64,000 nt of DNA. Origin: Microbacterium sp. 1S1 (GTDB taxonomy: Bacteria > Actinomycetota > Actinomycetes > Actinomycetales > Microbacteriaceae). Every line of letters starts with the position of its first letter. Position 1 is the stretch's first letter. A program made the translations under genes and the position numbers. The stretch spans positions 3,336,249 through 3,400,248 of the forward strand of contig NZ_CP043430.1 of assembly GCF_008271365.1 (NCBI RefSeq), read 5' to 3'. The notes under the pieces are model-generated. The model was not told the DNA's origin. It did not search any database and was given only the letters and a program-made list of their open reading frames with translations. Shown here one piece after another: positions 20,918 through 29,349 of this stretch.

Positions 20918-22126
20918 TTACGGGATCTGACGCTCCTGCCACACCGTCGGGTAGCCGGGAAGGTCCTCGCCGCCGAACTTGGCGTAGTGGCCGTCCGGCA
21001 TCCCCTCGTTCGCCGCCAGGTAGTCGTCCAGTTCCGCCTCGGTGATCGGCTTCTGCGGGAGCACCCACTCCTTCGGCACCTCTTCACCCGCGAAGATCAT
21101 CTGCGCGGCGAGGAGCGGGGTGCGCCACTGGAAGTTCGAGTACACCGGAGCGAGGCCGGTGAGGCCGGTGTCCTTCCACTTGCGCAGGAAGCTCATCTCG
21201 TCCTCGCCCGTCATGACGGGGTAGTCGGCTCCGGCATCCTCGAAGGCCTCGATGGCGGCGACGGCGCCGTCACCGGCGTCCATCCAGATGCCCTGCACGT
21301 CGCCCTTGGCGAGCTCGTCGCTGATGATGCTCTTGATCTCGGCCGGGTCGGCACCGGTGAAGTGGTCGACGGCCTCGATCCCGGCCTCCTCGAACAGCTT
21401 CTCGGCACCGGCCCAGCGGTGCTCCAGCACGTCGACGCCGGGGAGGATCCGCAGGGCCACGACCTTGTCGCCCTCCTCGAGGTTGTCGATGAGGAACTCG
21501 GCGGTGTCGATGCCCCAGGCGAAGCCGCCGATCGGGTGGATGAAGGTGACCGGGCAGTCGGTGTTGACGCCGCGGTCGAACACGATCACCGGCTTGCCCG
21601 TCTCACAGGCCCGCTCGACCGCGGGGGTCATCGCCGCCGTGCTGTTCGGCGAGATGAGGAAGACGTCGCAGTTCCCTTCGGAGATGAAGTAGTCGATGTC
21701 GGCGATCTGGGTGTCGTCGGAGTCCTGCGCATCGCGGGTCTCCATCTCGCTGATCGCGCCCGACTCCTGCAGGACCTTGAGCTGCTCGTTCATCGTGATC
21801 CAGCCCGTCTGCCGCCACGGGTTCGAGATCGACGCGTTCGCGAAGCAGGCCTTCTTGGCCCCCTCGCTGGCGAACTCCGACGTGTCGACCATCTCGGCGT
21901 TGATGTGCTGGAGGTACGGCTGGTCCGCGGGCCCTTGCGGCTCCACGCCGCGCTCCTCGTCCTGTTTGTCGAAGAGCTCCTGGTCGAACCATTCCGTGGT
22001 CTCGGCCGACTCCGCGGGATCCTCCGACTCCGCGGGCGCCACGGACGGGTCGGTCGTGCACCCGGCGAGCGCGATGAGGCCGAAGAGAGCCACCCCTGCG
22101 GTGGCGATCTTCATTGATCGTCGCAT
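20918..22126 (-). CDS. Sugar ABC transporter substrate-binding lipoprotein (RbsB/periplasmic-binding type)
   Basis: A 402-residue exported lipoprotein: signal peptide ending LIALAGC, a Glu/Asp-rich linker, then a type I periplasmic-binding-protein fold. SISNPWRQTGWITMNEQL, CDVFLISPNSTAAMTPAVE and KPVIVFDRGVN are typical of the RbsB-like group. It is about 100 residues longer than RbsB because of an N-terminal acidic segment. AGGAG lies 8 nt upstream of the ATG. It begins 2 nt after the permease stop, and the order permease-permease-binding protein is continuous. Ligand probably a sugar or cyclitol. Confidence 0.9.
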   Translation of the reverse strand: MRRSMKIATAGVALFGLIALAGCTTDPSVAPAESEDPAESAETTEWFDQELFDKQDEERGVEPQGPADQPYLQHINAEMVDTSEFASEGAKKACFANASISNPWRQTGWITMNEQLKVLQESGAISEMETRDAQDSDDTQIADIDYFISEGNCDVFLISPNSTAAMTPAVERACETGKPVIVFDRGVNTDCPVTFIHPIGGFAWGIDTAEFLIDNLEEGDKVVALRILPGVDVLEHRWAGAEKLFEEAGIEAVDHFTGADPAEIKSIISDELAKGDVQGIWMDAGDGAVAAIEAFEDAGADYPVMTGEDEMSFLRKWKDTGLTGLAPVYSNFQWRTPLLAAQMIFAGEEVPKEWVLPQKPITEAELDDYLAANEGMPDGHYAKFGGEDLPGYPTVWQERQIP

Positions 22127-22128
22127 TG

Positions 22129-23172
22129 CTATTCTCCTCTGGTTGTAGGGCTTGTTGCGGTGGTGATGGTCGCTGCGGTCCGGTCCGTCGCCGGTTCCGA
22201 AGACGGCGCGCCCCGCCGGCGGCGGGCGCGGAAAGCCACGCCGGCATAGGCGACGGCCGCGATGATGATGACTCCCTGGACGGCGTCGCGCAGCGTCGAG
22301 GGGACGCCCGCGATGTTCAGCAGGAGGAACAGCGCCTCGAGCGCGAACGCCCCGGCGACGGCGCCCACGATCCACCCTCGCCCCCCGCCGAGGACGACAC
22401 CACCGAGCACGACGGCGGTGATGGCGGTGAACTCGTAGCCTCGGCCGACCGAGGGGTGCACGCCCGCGTACCCGACGAGCAGGACGGCGGACAGCGTGGC
22501 GGAGAGGGACGAGAGAACGAAGGCACGGGTGGTGGCCCAGGCCCGCCGCGCGCCGGCGTAGTCCACGGCGCGGGCGTTGTCGCCGATCGCGATGAGCGTC
22601 TTGCCGAGCGGGCGCTTGGTGATGACGATGCCGAGCGCGAGCCACGCGATCAGCAGCAGAACCGCCCACGGCAGGAACTCCAGGACCGGGATGTCACGGA
22701 TTCCGCCGCGACCGATCTCCCGGAAGCTGTCGGCGGGGTTCCCCGTGGCCGCGCCTCCCGTCCACCACATCACCCCGCCGAGCAGGGCGAGCATCATGCC
22801 CAGCGTCACGATGAACGACGGCACCTTGAGCAGCGTCGTGAGGACTCCGTTCACGAGACCGACCACGATGCCGAACACCACCATCAGCAGGAGGACGGGG
22901 ATCGTCCTGGCGTCGTCCTGGCCGACGAGGTTTCCGGCGATGATCACCTGAGCGGTGATGAGCGATCCCTGGGAGAGGTCGAACTCGCCCGCGATGATCA
23001 CGAAGTACTGCCCGATGGCGACGATCGCGATAGGGGCCACGCGCTGCAGGTAGCGCATGAACTGACCGGGCTCGGCGAAGCTCGGGTTCAGCACGGCGAC
23101 CGCGACGAGCAGGAGCACGAGGAGCAGGAAGACCGCACCGCGGGGACTGATGAGCGTGCGGAGCGTGTTCAC
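22129..23172 (-). CDS. Sugar ABC transporter permease (RbsC-like) 2
   Basis: A 347-residue permease of the branched RbsC/XylH group with eight or more membrane segments. IAIVAIGQYFVIIAGEFDLSQGS, a signature of this family, follows the first segments, and AITAVVLGGVVLGGGRGW is the conserved cytoplasmic loop contacting the ATPase. The C-terminus is Arg/Thr-rich. It starts with GTG at 23172, whose codon overlaps the stop of the preceding permease (GTGA). It presumably forms a heterodimeric channel with the permease at 23169. Confidence 0.92.
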   Translation of the reverse strand: MNTLRTLISPRGAVFLLLVLLLVAVAVLNPSFAEPGQFMRYLQRVAPIAIVAIGQYFVIIAGEFDLSQGSLITAQVIIAGNLVGQDDARTIPVLLLMVVFGIVVGLVNGVLTTLLKVPSFIVTLGMMLALLGGVMWWTGGAATGNPADSFREIGRGGIRDIPVLEFLPWAVLLLIAWLALGIVITKRPLGKTLIAIGDNARAVDYAGARRAWATTRAFVLSSLSATLSAVLLVGYAGVHPSVGRGYEFTAITAVVLGGVVLGGGRGWIVGAVAGAFALEALFLLLNIAGVPSTLRDAVQGVIIIAAVAYAGVAFRARRRRGAPSSEPATDRTAATITTATSPTTRGE

Positions 23173-24305
23173 GAGCGTCCTCCTTCCCGCGCGGACGCGG
23201 TATCGCCGGCGCTGTCGACGGCAGCGACCGCCGTCGTCGGGTCGGCCAGTTCGGCCGCCGCGACCGCCATCTCCCCCGCTGCGGCCTTCGCCGCGTCGTC
23301 GCCCCCGGTCCGGGTGCCGCCGGCGCCGAATCGCGGACGACGCCGCACGATCGACCGGCGGCTGTAGACGGCCACGGCGGCGACGATGACGATGCCGCGC
23401 ACGACGTCCTTGAGGAAGGGGTTCACCTGCAGGACGCTCATGACGTTGTCCACGACCGCGAGGATCGCCACGCCGCCGATGGTGCCCCAGATCGAACCCC
23501 GGCCGCCCAGGAGCAGTGTGCCCCCGAGCACGACCGCGGCGATCGAGAGCAGCGCATAGCCGCCCTGCTGTCCGACCGTCGGACTGCCCACGCCGAGGCG
23601 GCTGGCGAGCAGGAGGCCGGCGAGGCCGGCGAACACGGAGCACAGCACGTGCGCCCAGATCAGCGGCATCCGGGTGCGCACGCCACTGAGCCGTGCGATC
23701 TCGGGGTCGCCGCCGACGGCGTAGAGATGCGCGCCGGTGCGGGTGCGGTTCAGCAGCACCCAGACCAGCACGGCGAGGGCGATCATGATGAGTGTTGACA
23801 CCGGCACCGGGCCGACGCCGGTCGCGCCGATGAGCTGGAACGCCCACGGGACCTCGCCCGCCGATCCCTCGAAGTTCGTGTTGAGGATGCCCTGGAGGAT
23901 CAGCCCGACACCGAGGGTGGCGATGAAACCGTTGACCTTGAGCACGGTCACGATCAGGCCGTTCACGAGGCCGATGGCCGCGCACACGAGCAGCGTCACG
24001 ATCACGGCCGCGGGGATGTTCCCGGCGTCTCCGGCCATCATCGTCGCCGCGAGCAGACTGGACAGACTGATGACGTAGGTCACGGAGAGGTCGAGCGACG
24101 CGCCCAGCACCACGAGGGTCTGCCCGATGGCCACGAGCCCGAGCACGCTCATGCCGGTGAGGATGTCGCGGATGTTGCCGGGGCTGAGGAAGTTGCGGCC
24201 CACCGTGGCGACGAGGATCGCGCCGACGATGAGCGCGAGCAGCAGGATGCCGAGCACGATCACGGTCGAGTCGATACGGAGACGGCTCCCGGAGCGGCGG
24301 ATCAT
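23169..24305 (-). CDS. Sugar ABC transporter permease (RbsC-like) 1
   Basis: A 378-residue RbsC-type permease. GLVAIGQTLVVLGASLDLSVTY, TVLKVNGFIATLGVGLILQG and AAVVLGGTLLLGGRGSIWGT are family motifs. The last 55 residues form an unusual Ala/Asp/Glu-rich cytoplasmic tail not needed for the channel. ATG overlaps the ATPase stop by 4 nt, and its own stop overlaps the next permease start, so expression of the four transport components is tightly coupled. Confidence 0.92.
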   Translation of the reverse strand: MIRRSGSRLRIDSTVIVLGILLLALIVGAILVATVGRNFLSPGNIRDILTGMSVLGLVAIGQTLVVLGASLDLSVTYVISLSSLLAATMMAGDAGNIPAAVIVTLLVCAAIGLVNGLIVTVLKVNGFIATLGVGLILQGILNTNFEGSAGEVPWAFQLIGATGVGPVPVSTLIMIALAVLVWVLLNRTRTGAHLYAVGGDPEIARLSGVRTRMPLIWAHVLCSVFAGLAGLLLASRLGVGSPTVGQQGGYALLSIAAVVLGGTLLLGGRGSIWGTIGGVAILAVVDNVMSVLQVNPFLKDVVRGIVIVAAVAVYSRRSIVRRRPRFGAGGTRTGGDDAAKAAAGEMAVAAAELADPTTAVAAVDSAGDTASAREGGRS

Positions 24306-25822
24306 CGCGCACCTCCGTCCGCCGACGAACCGGCAGGGGTGCCCGTGGCCGCCGCGAGGATCTCGTGCTCGGCCGATCCTGCCGGCAGCTCGGCGACGAG
24401 TTCGCCGTCGTGCATGACGAGGATGCGGTCGCTCATGCCGATCACCTCCGGCAACTCGCTCGAGACCATGAGGACGGCCTTCCCCTGCGCCGCCAACTCC
24501 CGCATGAGCTGGTAGACGGCGTACTTGGCCCCCACGTCGATGCCTCGCGTCGGCTCGTCGAACAGGACGATCTGCGGCTGGGTGAGCAGCCACTTCGCCA
24601 GGACCACCTTCTGCTGATTGCCGCCGGAGAGGAACCGCACCTCCTGGTCGAGGCCGCGCGAGGACACCTCCAGCGTGCTCAGCACGCCGGGCACCTCTCG
24701 ACGGGAGGACGCGGTGCGCCCCGCGAACACGCTCCGCACGACGAGCAGGGTGTTGTCGAGGATCGACTGCCCCAGCGCGAGCCCCTGCGCCTTGCGGTCC
24801 TCGGAGACGAGGGCGAGTCCGGCCCGCACGGCCGCCCGTGGCCCCGTGATCCGCGCCGGCTTGCCGTCGATCCGCAGGGTGCCGCGGGTGAACACCTGGA
24901 TACCGAAGACCCCCTCGACGAGCTCCGTGCGTCCGGAGCCCTGCAGGCCAGCGACGCCCACGATCTCCCCGGCACGGAGGGTCAGCGTCACCCCGTCCAC
25001 GTAGGCGTTCCCGCAGCCGTCGAGTTCGAGCAGAGGCGCACCGACCACGGTGCCGGGCGCCGCGTCGGGGAAGTAGGACTGGATCGAACGCCCCACCATC
25101 CGCCGCACGAGCTCGTCCGTCGTCAGCGCCGCCGTCTCGTCCGTGGAGACGAGGGCCCCGTCCTTGAGGATCGTGATCCGATCGCACAGGTCGAAGATCT
25201 CCTTCAGCCGGTGCGACACGTAGATGACGGCGACGCCGCGGGACGTGAGCCGACGGATGATCGCGTACAGCAGCTCCACCTCGCGGTCGCTGAGCGCCGC
25301 TGTCGGCTCGTCCATCGAGATCACCTGGGCGTCGAACGAGAGCGCCTTCACGATCTCGACGATCTGCTGCTCGGCCACCGTCAGCGAGCCCACCCTGGCC
25401 TGCGGGTCGATGAACGACACGCCGAGGTCGCTCAGCAGCTCCCCGGTCCGCGCGTTCATCGCCCGTACGTCGATGAACCCCGCCCGGCGCGGCTCCCGGC
25501 CGAGATAGACATTCTGGGCGACCGAGCGTTCCGGAAGCAGGGTGAACTCCTGGAAGACCGTGACGATGCCGGCGTCCATGGCCTGCCGCGGATGCGCGTG
25601 GTGCACCTCCGCCCCGCGGTACGCGATCGTCCCCTCGTCGGCTGGCTGCACCCCCGCGATGATCTTCATGAGCGTCGACTTGCCCGCGCCGTTCTCACCG
25701 ACGAGGCCGTGCACCTCCCCCGGTCGCACATCGAAGTCGATGCCCTTCAGCACCTCCACGCCGAAGAACGACTTGCGGATGCCGGAGACCTGCAGCACCG
25801 GCTGAGTCGTCGTGACGGTCAT
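24302..25822 (-). CDS. Sugar ABC transporter ATP-binding protein (RbsA/MglA-like)
   Basis: A 506-residue protein with tandem ABC domains. The first has Walker A GENGAGKST, a divergent signature SLTVAEQQIVEIVKAL and DEPTAALSDRE. The second, from about residue 255, has a degenerate Walker A (GLQGSGRTEL), signature LSGGNQQKV and DEPTRGIDVGAK. This asymmetric architecture is diagnostic of the monosaccharide RbsA/XylG/MglA class. It overlaps by 4 nt with the dehydrogenase upstream and the permease downstream. Confidence 0.95.
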   Translation of the reverse strand: MTVTTTQPVLQVSGIRKSFFGVEVLKGIDFDVRPGEVHGLVGENGAGKSTLMKIIAGVQPADEGTIAYRGAEVHHAHPRQAMDAGIVTVFQEFTLLPERSVAQNVYLGREPRRAGFIDVRAMNARTGELLSDLGVSFIDPQARVGSLTVAEQQIVEIVKALSFDAQVISMDEPTAALSDREVELLYAIIRRLTSRGVAVIYVSHRLKEIFDLCDRITILKDGALVSTDETAALTTDELVRRMVGRSIQSYFPDAAPGTVVGAPLLELDGCGNAYVDGVTLTLRAGEIVGVAGLQGSGRTELVEGVFGIQVFTRGTLRIDGKPARITGPRAAVRAGLALVSEDRKAQGLALGQSILDNTLLVVRSVFAGRTASSRREVPGVLSTLEVSSRGLDQEVRFLSGGNQQKVVLAKWLLTQPQIVLFDEPTRGIDVGAKYAVYQLMRELAAQGKAVLMVSSELPEVIGMSDRILVMHDGELVAELPAGSAEHEILAAATGTPAGSSADGGAR

Positions 25823-26928
25823 GCCGGCACCTCCGTCCAGCGACCCTCATGTGCGGCGGAGTCGAGGACCGCCTCGGTCAGCACGGCGGCACGGTGGCCG
25901 TCGGCGAACGTCGGCAGGCCATCCGGGGACTCGCCCGCGATCGCGGCGTAGACATCGGCGACGAAACCGTTGAAGGCGTCCTGGTACCCCATGGCGTGAC
26001 CCGCCGGAACCCGTTGCAGGCGGGCGGACTCCGGGCCGGCCGTGGCGGGGTCGCGCAGCAGCAGCCGCGATTCCTCCCGCATGCCGACCCAGAGCTCCTC
26101 CGGCCGTTCCTGCTCGAATCGCAGACTCTGCCGCGTCCCGTGCAGCTCCAGGGTGAGGGCGTTCTTGCGACCAGCCGCCATCTGCGAGACGAGCAGCGTG
26201 CCGAGCGCCCCCGCCGAGGTCTCGACGAGCACCGCGACGATGTCCTCCGTGTCGACGGCCCGTCCCGCCCGTTCGGCGAACACTCGGCGGCTGCGGGCAC
26301 TCAGGGCGCGAATGCGGTCGCCCGTGACGAACTCGAGGAGATCGCAGAGGTGCGAGCCGATGTCGGCGAAGGCGCGGGAGGCGCCGCCGGACGAGGAACG
26401 CACCCGCCAGTCGTCGTCGGAGGGCCGCAGCATCCAGTCCTGCAGGTACGAGCAGTCCAGCGTGAGCAGCTCCCCCGCCTCACCGCGAGCGATGCGCGCC
26501 CTGGCCTCGCGCACCATCGGGTGATAACGGTAGACGAAGGGGACGGCGGCCACGAGACCGGTCTCCGCCGCCGCCTCGGCGAGCACCGCGGCGTCGGCGG
26601 CGGTGGTGGCGAGGGGCTTCTCGCACACGACGTGCTTGCCCGCCCGGAGCGCCCGGAGGGCGAGGTCGGCATGGGTGGCATTGGGGGTGCACACGTGCAC
26701 CACGTCGATGTCGTCCGCCTCGAGGAGAGAGTCCGCGTCCTGTTCGGCGCGCTCCGCGCCGAGGAGCTGCGCGGCATCTCGAGCCCCCTGCGCGGACCGG
26801 GTGGCGACGGCTCGCAGCGCGCCTCCCGCGTCTCGGGCGGCCGTGCGGTGCACGCGGGCCATGAAGCCTCCGCCGAGGATTCCGGTTCGGATCGTCCCGA
26901 GACCGGTGTCAGTGACATCCGTTGTCAT
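25819..26928 (-). CDS. Gfo/Idh/MocA family sugar dehydrogenase (first gene of the sugar operon)
   Basis: A 369-residue NAD(P)-dependent dehydrogenase. Rossmann GILGGGFMARVH, VCTPNATHADLA and the catalytic EKPLATT motif; the C-terminal domain has ADIGSHLCDLLEFVTG, with the expected Asp/His pair. It begins the minus-strand operon of transporter and epimerases, so it probably oxidises the imported sugar or cyclitol, often at C3 in related systems. The ATG lies 7 nt after a CAGACT -10 element, and the ROK-type inverted repeat at 26953-26984 covers the -35 region, consistent with repression by the divergent regulator. Confidence 0.9.
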   Translation of the reverse strand: MTTDVTDTGLGTIRTGILGGGFMARVHRTAARDAGGALRAVATRSAQGARDAAQLLGAERAEQDADSLLEADDIDVVHVCTPNATHADLALRALRAGKHVVCEKPLATTAADAAVLAEAAAETGLVAAVPFVYRYHPMVREARARIARGEAGELLTLDCSYLQDWMLRPSDDDWRVRSSSGGASRAFADIGSHLCDLLEFVTGDRIRALSARSRRVFAERAGRAVDTEDIVAVLVETSAGALGTLLVSQMAAGRKNALTLELHGTRQSLRFEQERPEELWVGMREESRLLLRDPATAGPESARLQRVPAGHAMGYQDAFNGFVADVYAAIAGESPDGLPTFADGHRAAVLTEAVLDSAAHEGRWTEVPA

Positions 26929-26935
26929 GCCGGTG

Positions 26936-26941
26936 AGTCTG
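26936..26941 (-). promoter_or_regulatory. -10 element CAGACT for the sugar operon
   Basis: Seven nt before the ATG at 26928. The inverted repeat at 26953-26984 begins 11 nt upstream and would block the -35 contact. Confidence 0.45.
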
Positions 26942-26952
26942 ACACAAGCCAG

Positions 26953-26984
26953 ACGACTTTTGCTAGCTTCTCGTCAAAAGTCGT
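26953..26984. promoter_or_regulatory. Perfect 10-bp inverted repeat, probable ROK operator
   Basis: ACGACTTTTG (26953-26962) and its exact complement CAAAAGTCGT (26975-26984) are separated by 12 nt, so half-sites are two helical turns apart. It lies between the divergent sugar operon and the ROK gene, overlapping the -35 region of the operon. AT-rich half-sites of this kind fit ROK-family repressors. Confidence 0.75.
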
Positions 26985-27043
26985 TTGTAACGAATTCGAA
27001 GTCGCGCGCCAGCGGAAGCGAAGTGCTGTGCTTTACTGACGCC

Positions 27044-28261
27044 ATGGTTGACGTGCTGAGACCGGTCGCGACGCCCTCCCCCGGGACCGGCGAGATCTTC
27101 CAGATCCTCCGCGACGGGCACGCACGGACGAAGGCCGAGCTCGCCGCCCTGACGGGCCTCGCCCGCTCCACCGTCGCCTCCCGCGTCGACGCGCTCCTGG
27201 CAGCCGGCCTGCTGCGCCCCGCCGGAGAGGCGGTGTCGACCGGCGGACGGCCTCCCGCGCGGGTCGCCTTCAATCCCCGCGCCGGACTCGTCCTCGCTGT
27301 CGACCTCGGCGCCACGCACGCGACCGTCGCCGTGGCCGACCTCGCGGGCGTGATCCTGGACGCCCGCACCCGCGCGATCGACATCGGGGACGGACCTGAA
27401 TCCCTCCTCGACACGATTCTCGCGGAGGGTACGACGCTGCTGGCGGCCACCGCCGACGGCCTCCCCCTCGTGGGCGTGGGCATCGGCGTCCCCGGTCCCG
27501 TCGAGCACTCCACGGGGCGCCCGACCAATCCGCCGATCATGCCGGGCTGGGACCGCTTCGACGTCCCCGGCTACGTCCAGCGCACGTTCGACGTGCCGGT
27601 GTTGGTCGACAACGACGTGAACATCCTCGCGCTCGGCGAGCAGGCCACGAGCTGGCCGCGGGTGGACGACCTGGTGTTCGTGAAGGTGTCAACGGGCATC
27701 GGCGCCGGCATCATCGCCGGCGGTCAGCTGCAGCGCGGCGCCCAGGGCTCGGCGGGCGACATGGGACACGTGCAGGTCCCGATGGGCACCGGCTCCACAC
27801 GCGAACCGGGCGACGAACGGGACCTCGAAGCCCTCGCGAGCGGCTCCGCGCTCGCCGTCGCGCTGCGCGCCGAGGGACACGACGCGCACAGCGCCTCCGA
27901 CGTCGTCGATCTCGTCCGCGCGGGCAACGCCGCAGCCATCGAGGCCACCCGTCAGGCCGGACGCGACGTCGGGGAGGTGCTCGCGACCGTCGTGAACCTG
28001 CTCAACCCGTCGATCATCGTGCTGGGCGGCAGCATCGCCCGCGCCGGCGAGCACCTGCTCGCGGGCGTGCGCGAGGTCGTCTACCGCCGTTCCATCCCGC
28101 TCGCCACCCAGCACCTCGCGATCGTGCAGTCGCAGGCGGGCGACCGGGCGGCGGTGCTGGGGGCGGCGATCATGGTCGCGCGCGAGGTGCTGTCCCCCGC
28201 CAACGTCGACCGCTACGTCGCGGCGAAGGGATCGAAGTCCGCGGGCAGCGCGCCCACCTGA
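27044..28261 (+). CDS. ROK family transcriptional regulator
   Basis: A 405-residue regulator. Residues about 15-60 form a winged HTH (AELAALTGLARSTVASRVDALL), followed by a ROK sugar-kinase-like domain with VDLGATHA (87-94), GVGIGVPGPV and DNDVNILALGE. The usual ROK zinc motif (GH followed by CXCGXXGCXE) is broken: after GDMGH (H242) the sequence runs STREPGDERDLEALASG with no cysteine. Divergent from the sugar operon, with a perfect inverted repeat between them, so it most likely represses that operon until a sugar ligand binds. Its 3' end overlaps the convergent dehydrogenase by 49 nt. Confidence 0.92.
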   Translation: MVDVLRPVATPSPGTGEIFQILRDGHARTKAELAALTGLARSTVASRVDALLAAGLLRPAGEAVSTGGRPPARVAFNPRAGLVLAVDLGATHATVAVADLAGVILDARTRAIDIGDGPESLLDTILAEGTTLLAATADGLPLVGVGIGVPGPVEHSTGRPTNPPIMPGWDRFDVPGYVQRTFDVPVLVDNDVNILALGEQATSWPRVDDLVFVKVSTGIGAGIIAGGQLQRGAQGSAGDMGHVQVPMGTGSTREPGDERDLEALASGSALAVALRAEGHDAHSASDVVDLVRAGNAAAIEATRQAGRDVGEVLATVVNLLNPSIIVLGGSIARAGEHLLAGVREVVYRRSIPLATQHLAIVQSQAGDRAAVLGAAIMVAREVLSPANVDRYVAAKGSKSAGSAPT

Positions 28262-29349
28262 TCCAGCGTGCTCTCGACCTCCACGAAGGTGCGCCGCGCG
28301 GCGGCCTCCTCGATGGACAGCAGCGTGTCGAGCACGTGGTACCCGAACTCTCCGGTGGCGACGTGCGGGCGGTCCTCCGCGATCGCGCGCACCATGTCGA
28401 GCAGGCCGACCCCGCGTCCCGCGAGCACGCCCTCCGGCGCGACATCCACGACCTCCTGCACTACCGGCTCCGGCGGGACGAAGTGTCGGGACAGCGGCCG
28501 GGTGATCGTGATCGGCCCGCCGAAGGTGTTCGGGTCGGGGATGCTGAGGGTCCCCTCGGTCCCCGTCACTTCCACGATCCCCTGCCGCACGAGCGGCGAG
28601 TCGGTGCTGTAGAGACTCTGCGCCTGACCGCCGCCCTCGAAATCCATGAGCACGGTGAGCGTGGAGGGGATCTCGACCGGGAACTCCTCCCCGGCCCGAT
28701 CGCCGACCTGCACGCGGCGCGTCGGTGACGCCTGCAGACCGAGGGCGGCCACTGCCGCCACCGGCCCGAAGACGTGGACGAGCGTGGAGACGTAGTACGG
28801 CCCCATGTCGAGCAGGGGCCCGGCCCCCTTCGCGTAGAGGAACGCCGGGTTCGGGTGGAAGATCTCCGGCCCCTGCCACTGGAAGGTCGTCTGCGCGAAC
28901 AGCGGGCGGCCGATGTCCCCACGGGCGATGGCGCGCTTCGCGGTCTGCACACCGGGGCCGAGGACGGTGTCCGGGGCGACGCCGACCCGGAGTCCCGCCG
29001 CCGCCGCCGTCTCTAGCAGCCGTTTCGCCTCCTCCCGGTTCACGCCCAGCGGCTTCTCCGTCCACACGTGCTTCCCGGCGGCGACGATCGCCTCCGAGAC
29101 CTCGACGTGGGCCGCCGGGATCGTGAGGTTCACGACGATGTCGATGCCGGCATCGTCGAGCACGACCTCGACACCGCCGGCCCGCGGCACCCCGTACGCT
29201 GCGGCCTGCGCGCGTGCCCGCTCCGCGACGAGGTCGCCGATCGCCCGCACCTCGACGTCAGGGAAGCGGGTCAGGTTCTGCAGATACTGATCGCTGATGT
29301 TGCCCGCGCCGATGAGGCCGACGCCCACGGCTCCGGCACCCCGGACCAT
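28213..29349 (-). CDS. Gfo/Idh/MocA family oxidoreductase
   Basis: A 378-residue dehydrogenase. Rossmann GLIGAGNISDQYL, catalytic EKPLGVN, and a C-terminal domain with LLDMGPYYVSTLVHVFG. It lacks the Asp/His pair in the form seen in the 25819 enzyme, so substrate preference may differ. Translation is coupled to the TIM-barrel gene upstream (TGATG, 1-nt overlap), making a two-gene unit convergent with the ROK gene. Together with the adjacent sugar operon it suggests that two oxidation steps and several isomerisations act on the same class of substrate (inference). Confidence 0.9.
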   Translation of the reverse strand: MVRGAGAVGVGLIGAGNISDQYLQNLTRFPDVEVRAIGDLVAERARAQAAAYGVPRAGGVEVVLDDAGIDIVVNLTIPAAHVEVSEAIVAAGKHVWTEKPLGVNREEAKRLLETAAAAGLRVGVAPDTVLGPGVQTAKRAIARGDIGRPLFAQTTFQWQGPEIFHPNPAFLYAKGAGPLLDMGPYYVSTLVHVFGPVAAVAALGLQASPTRRVQVGDRAGEEFPVEIPSTLTVLMDFEGGGQAQSLYSTDSPLVRQGIVEVTGTEGTLSIPDPNTFGGPITITRPLSRHFVPPEPVVQEVVDVAPEGVLAGRGVGLLDMVRAIAEDRPHVATGEFGYHVLDTLLSIEEAAARRTFVEVESTLDQVGALPADFDPFAAT

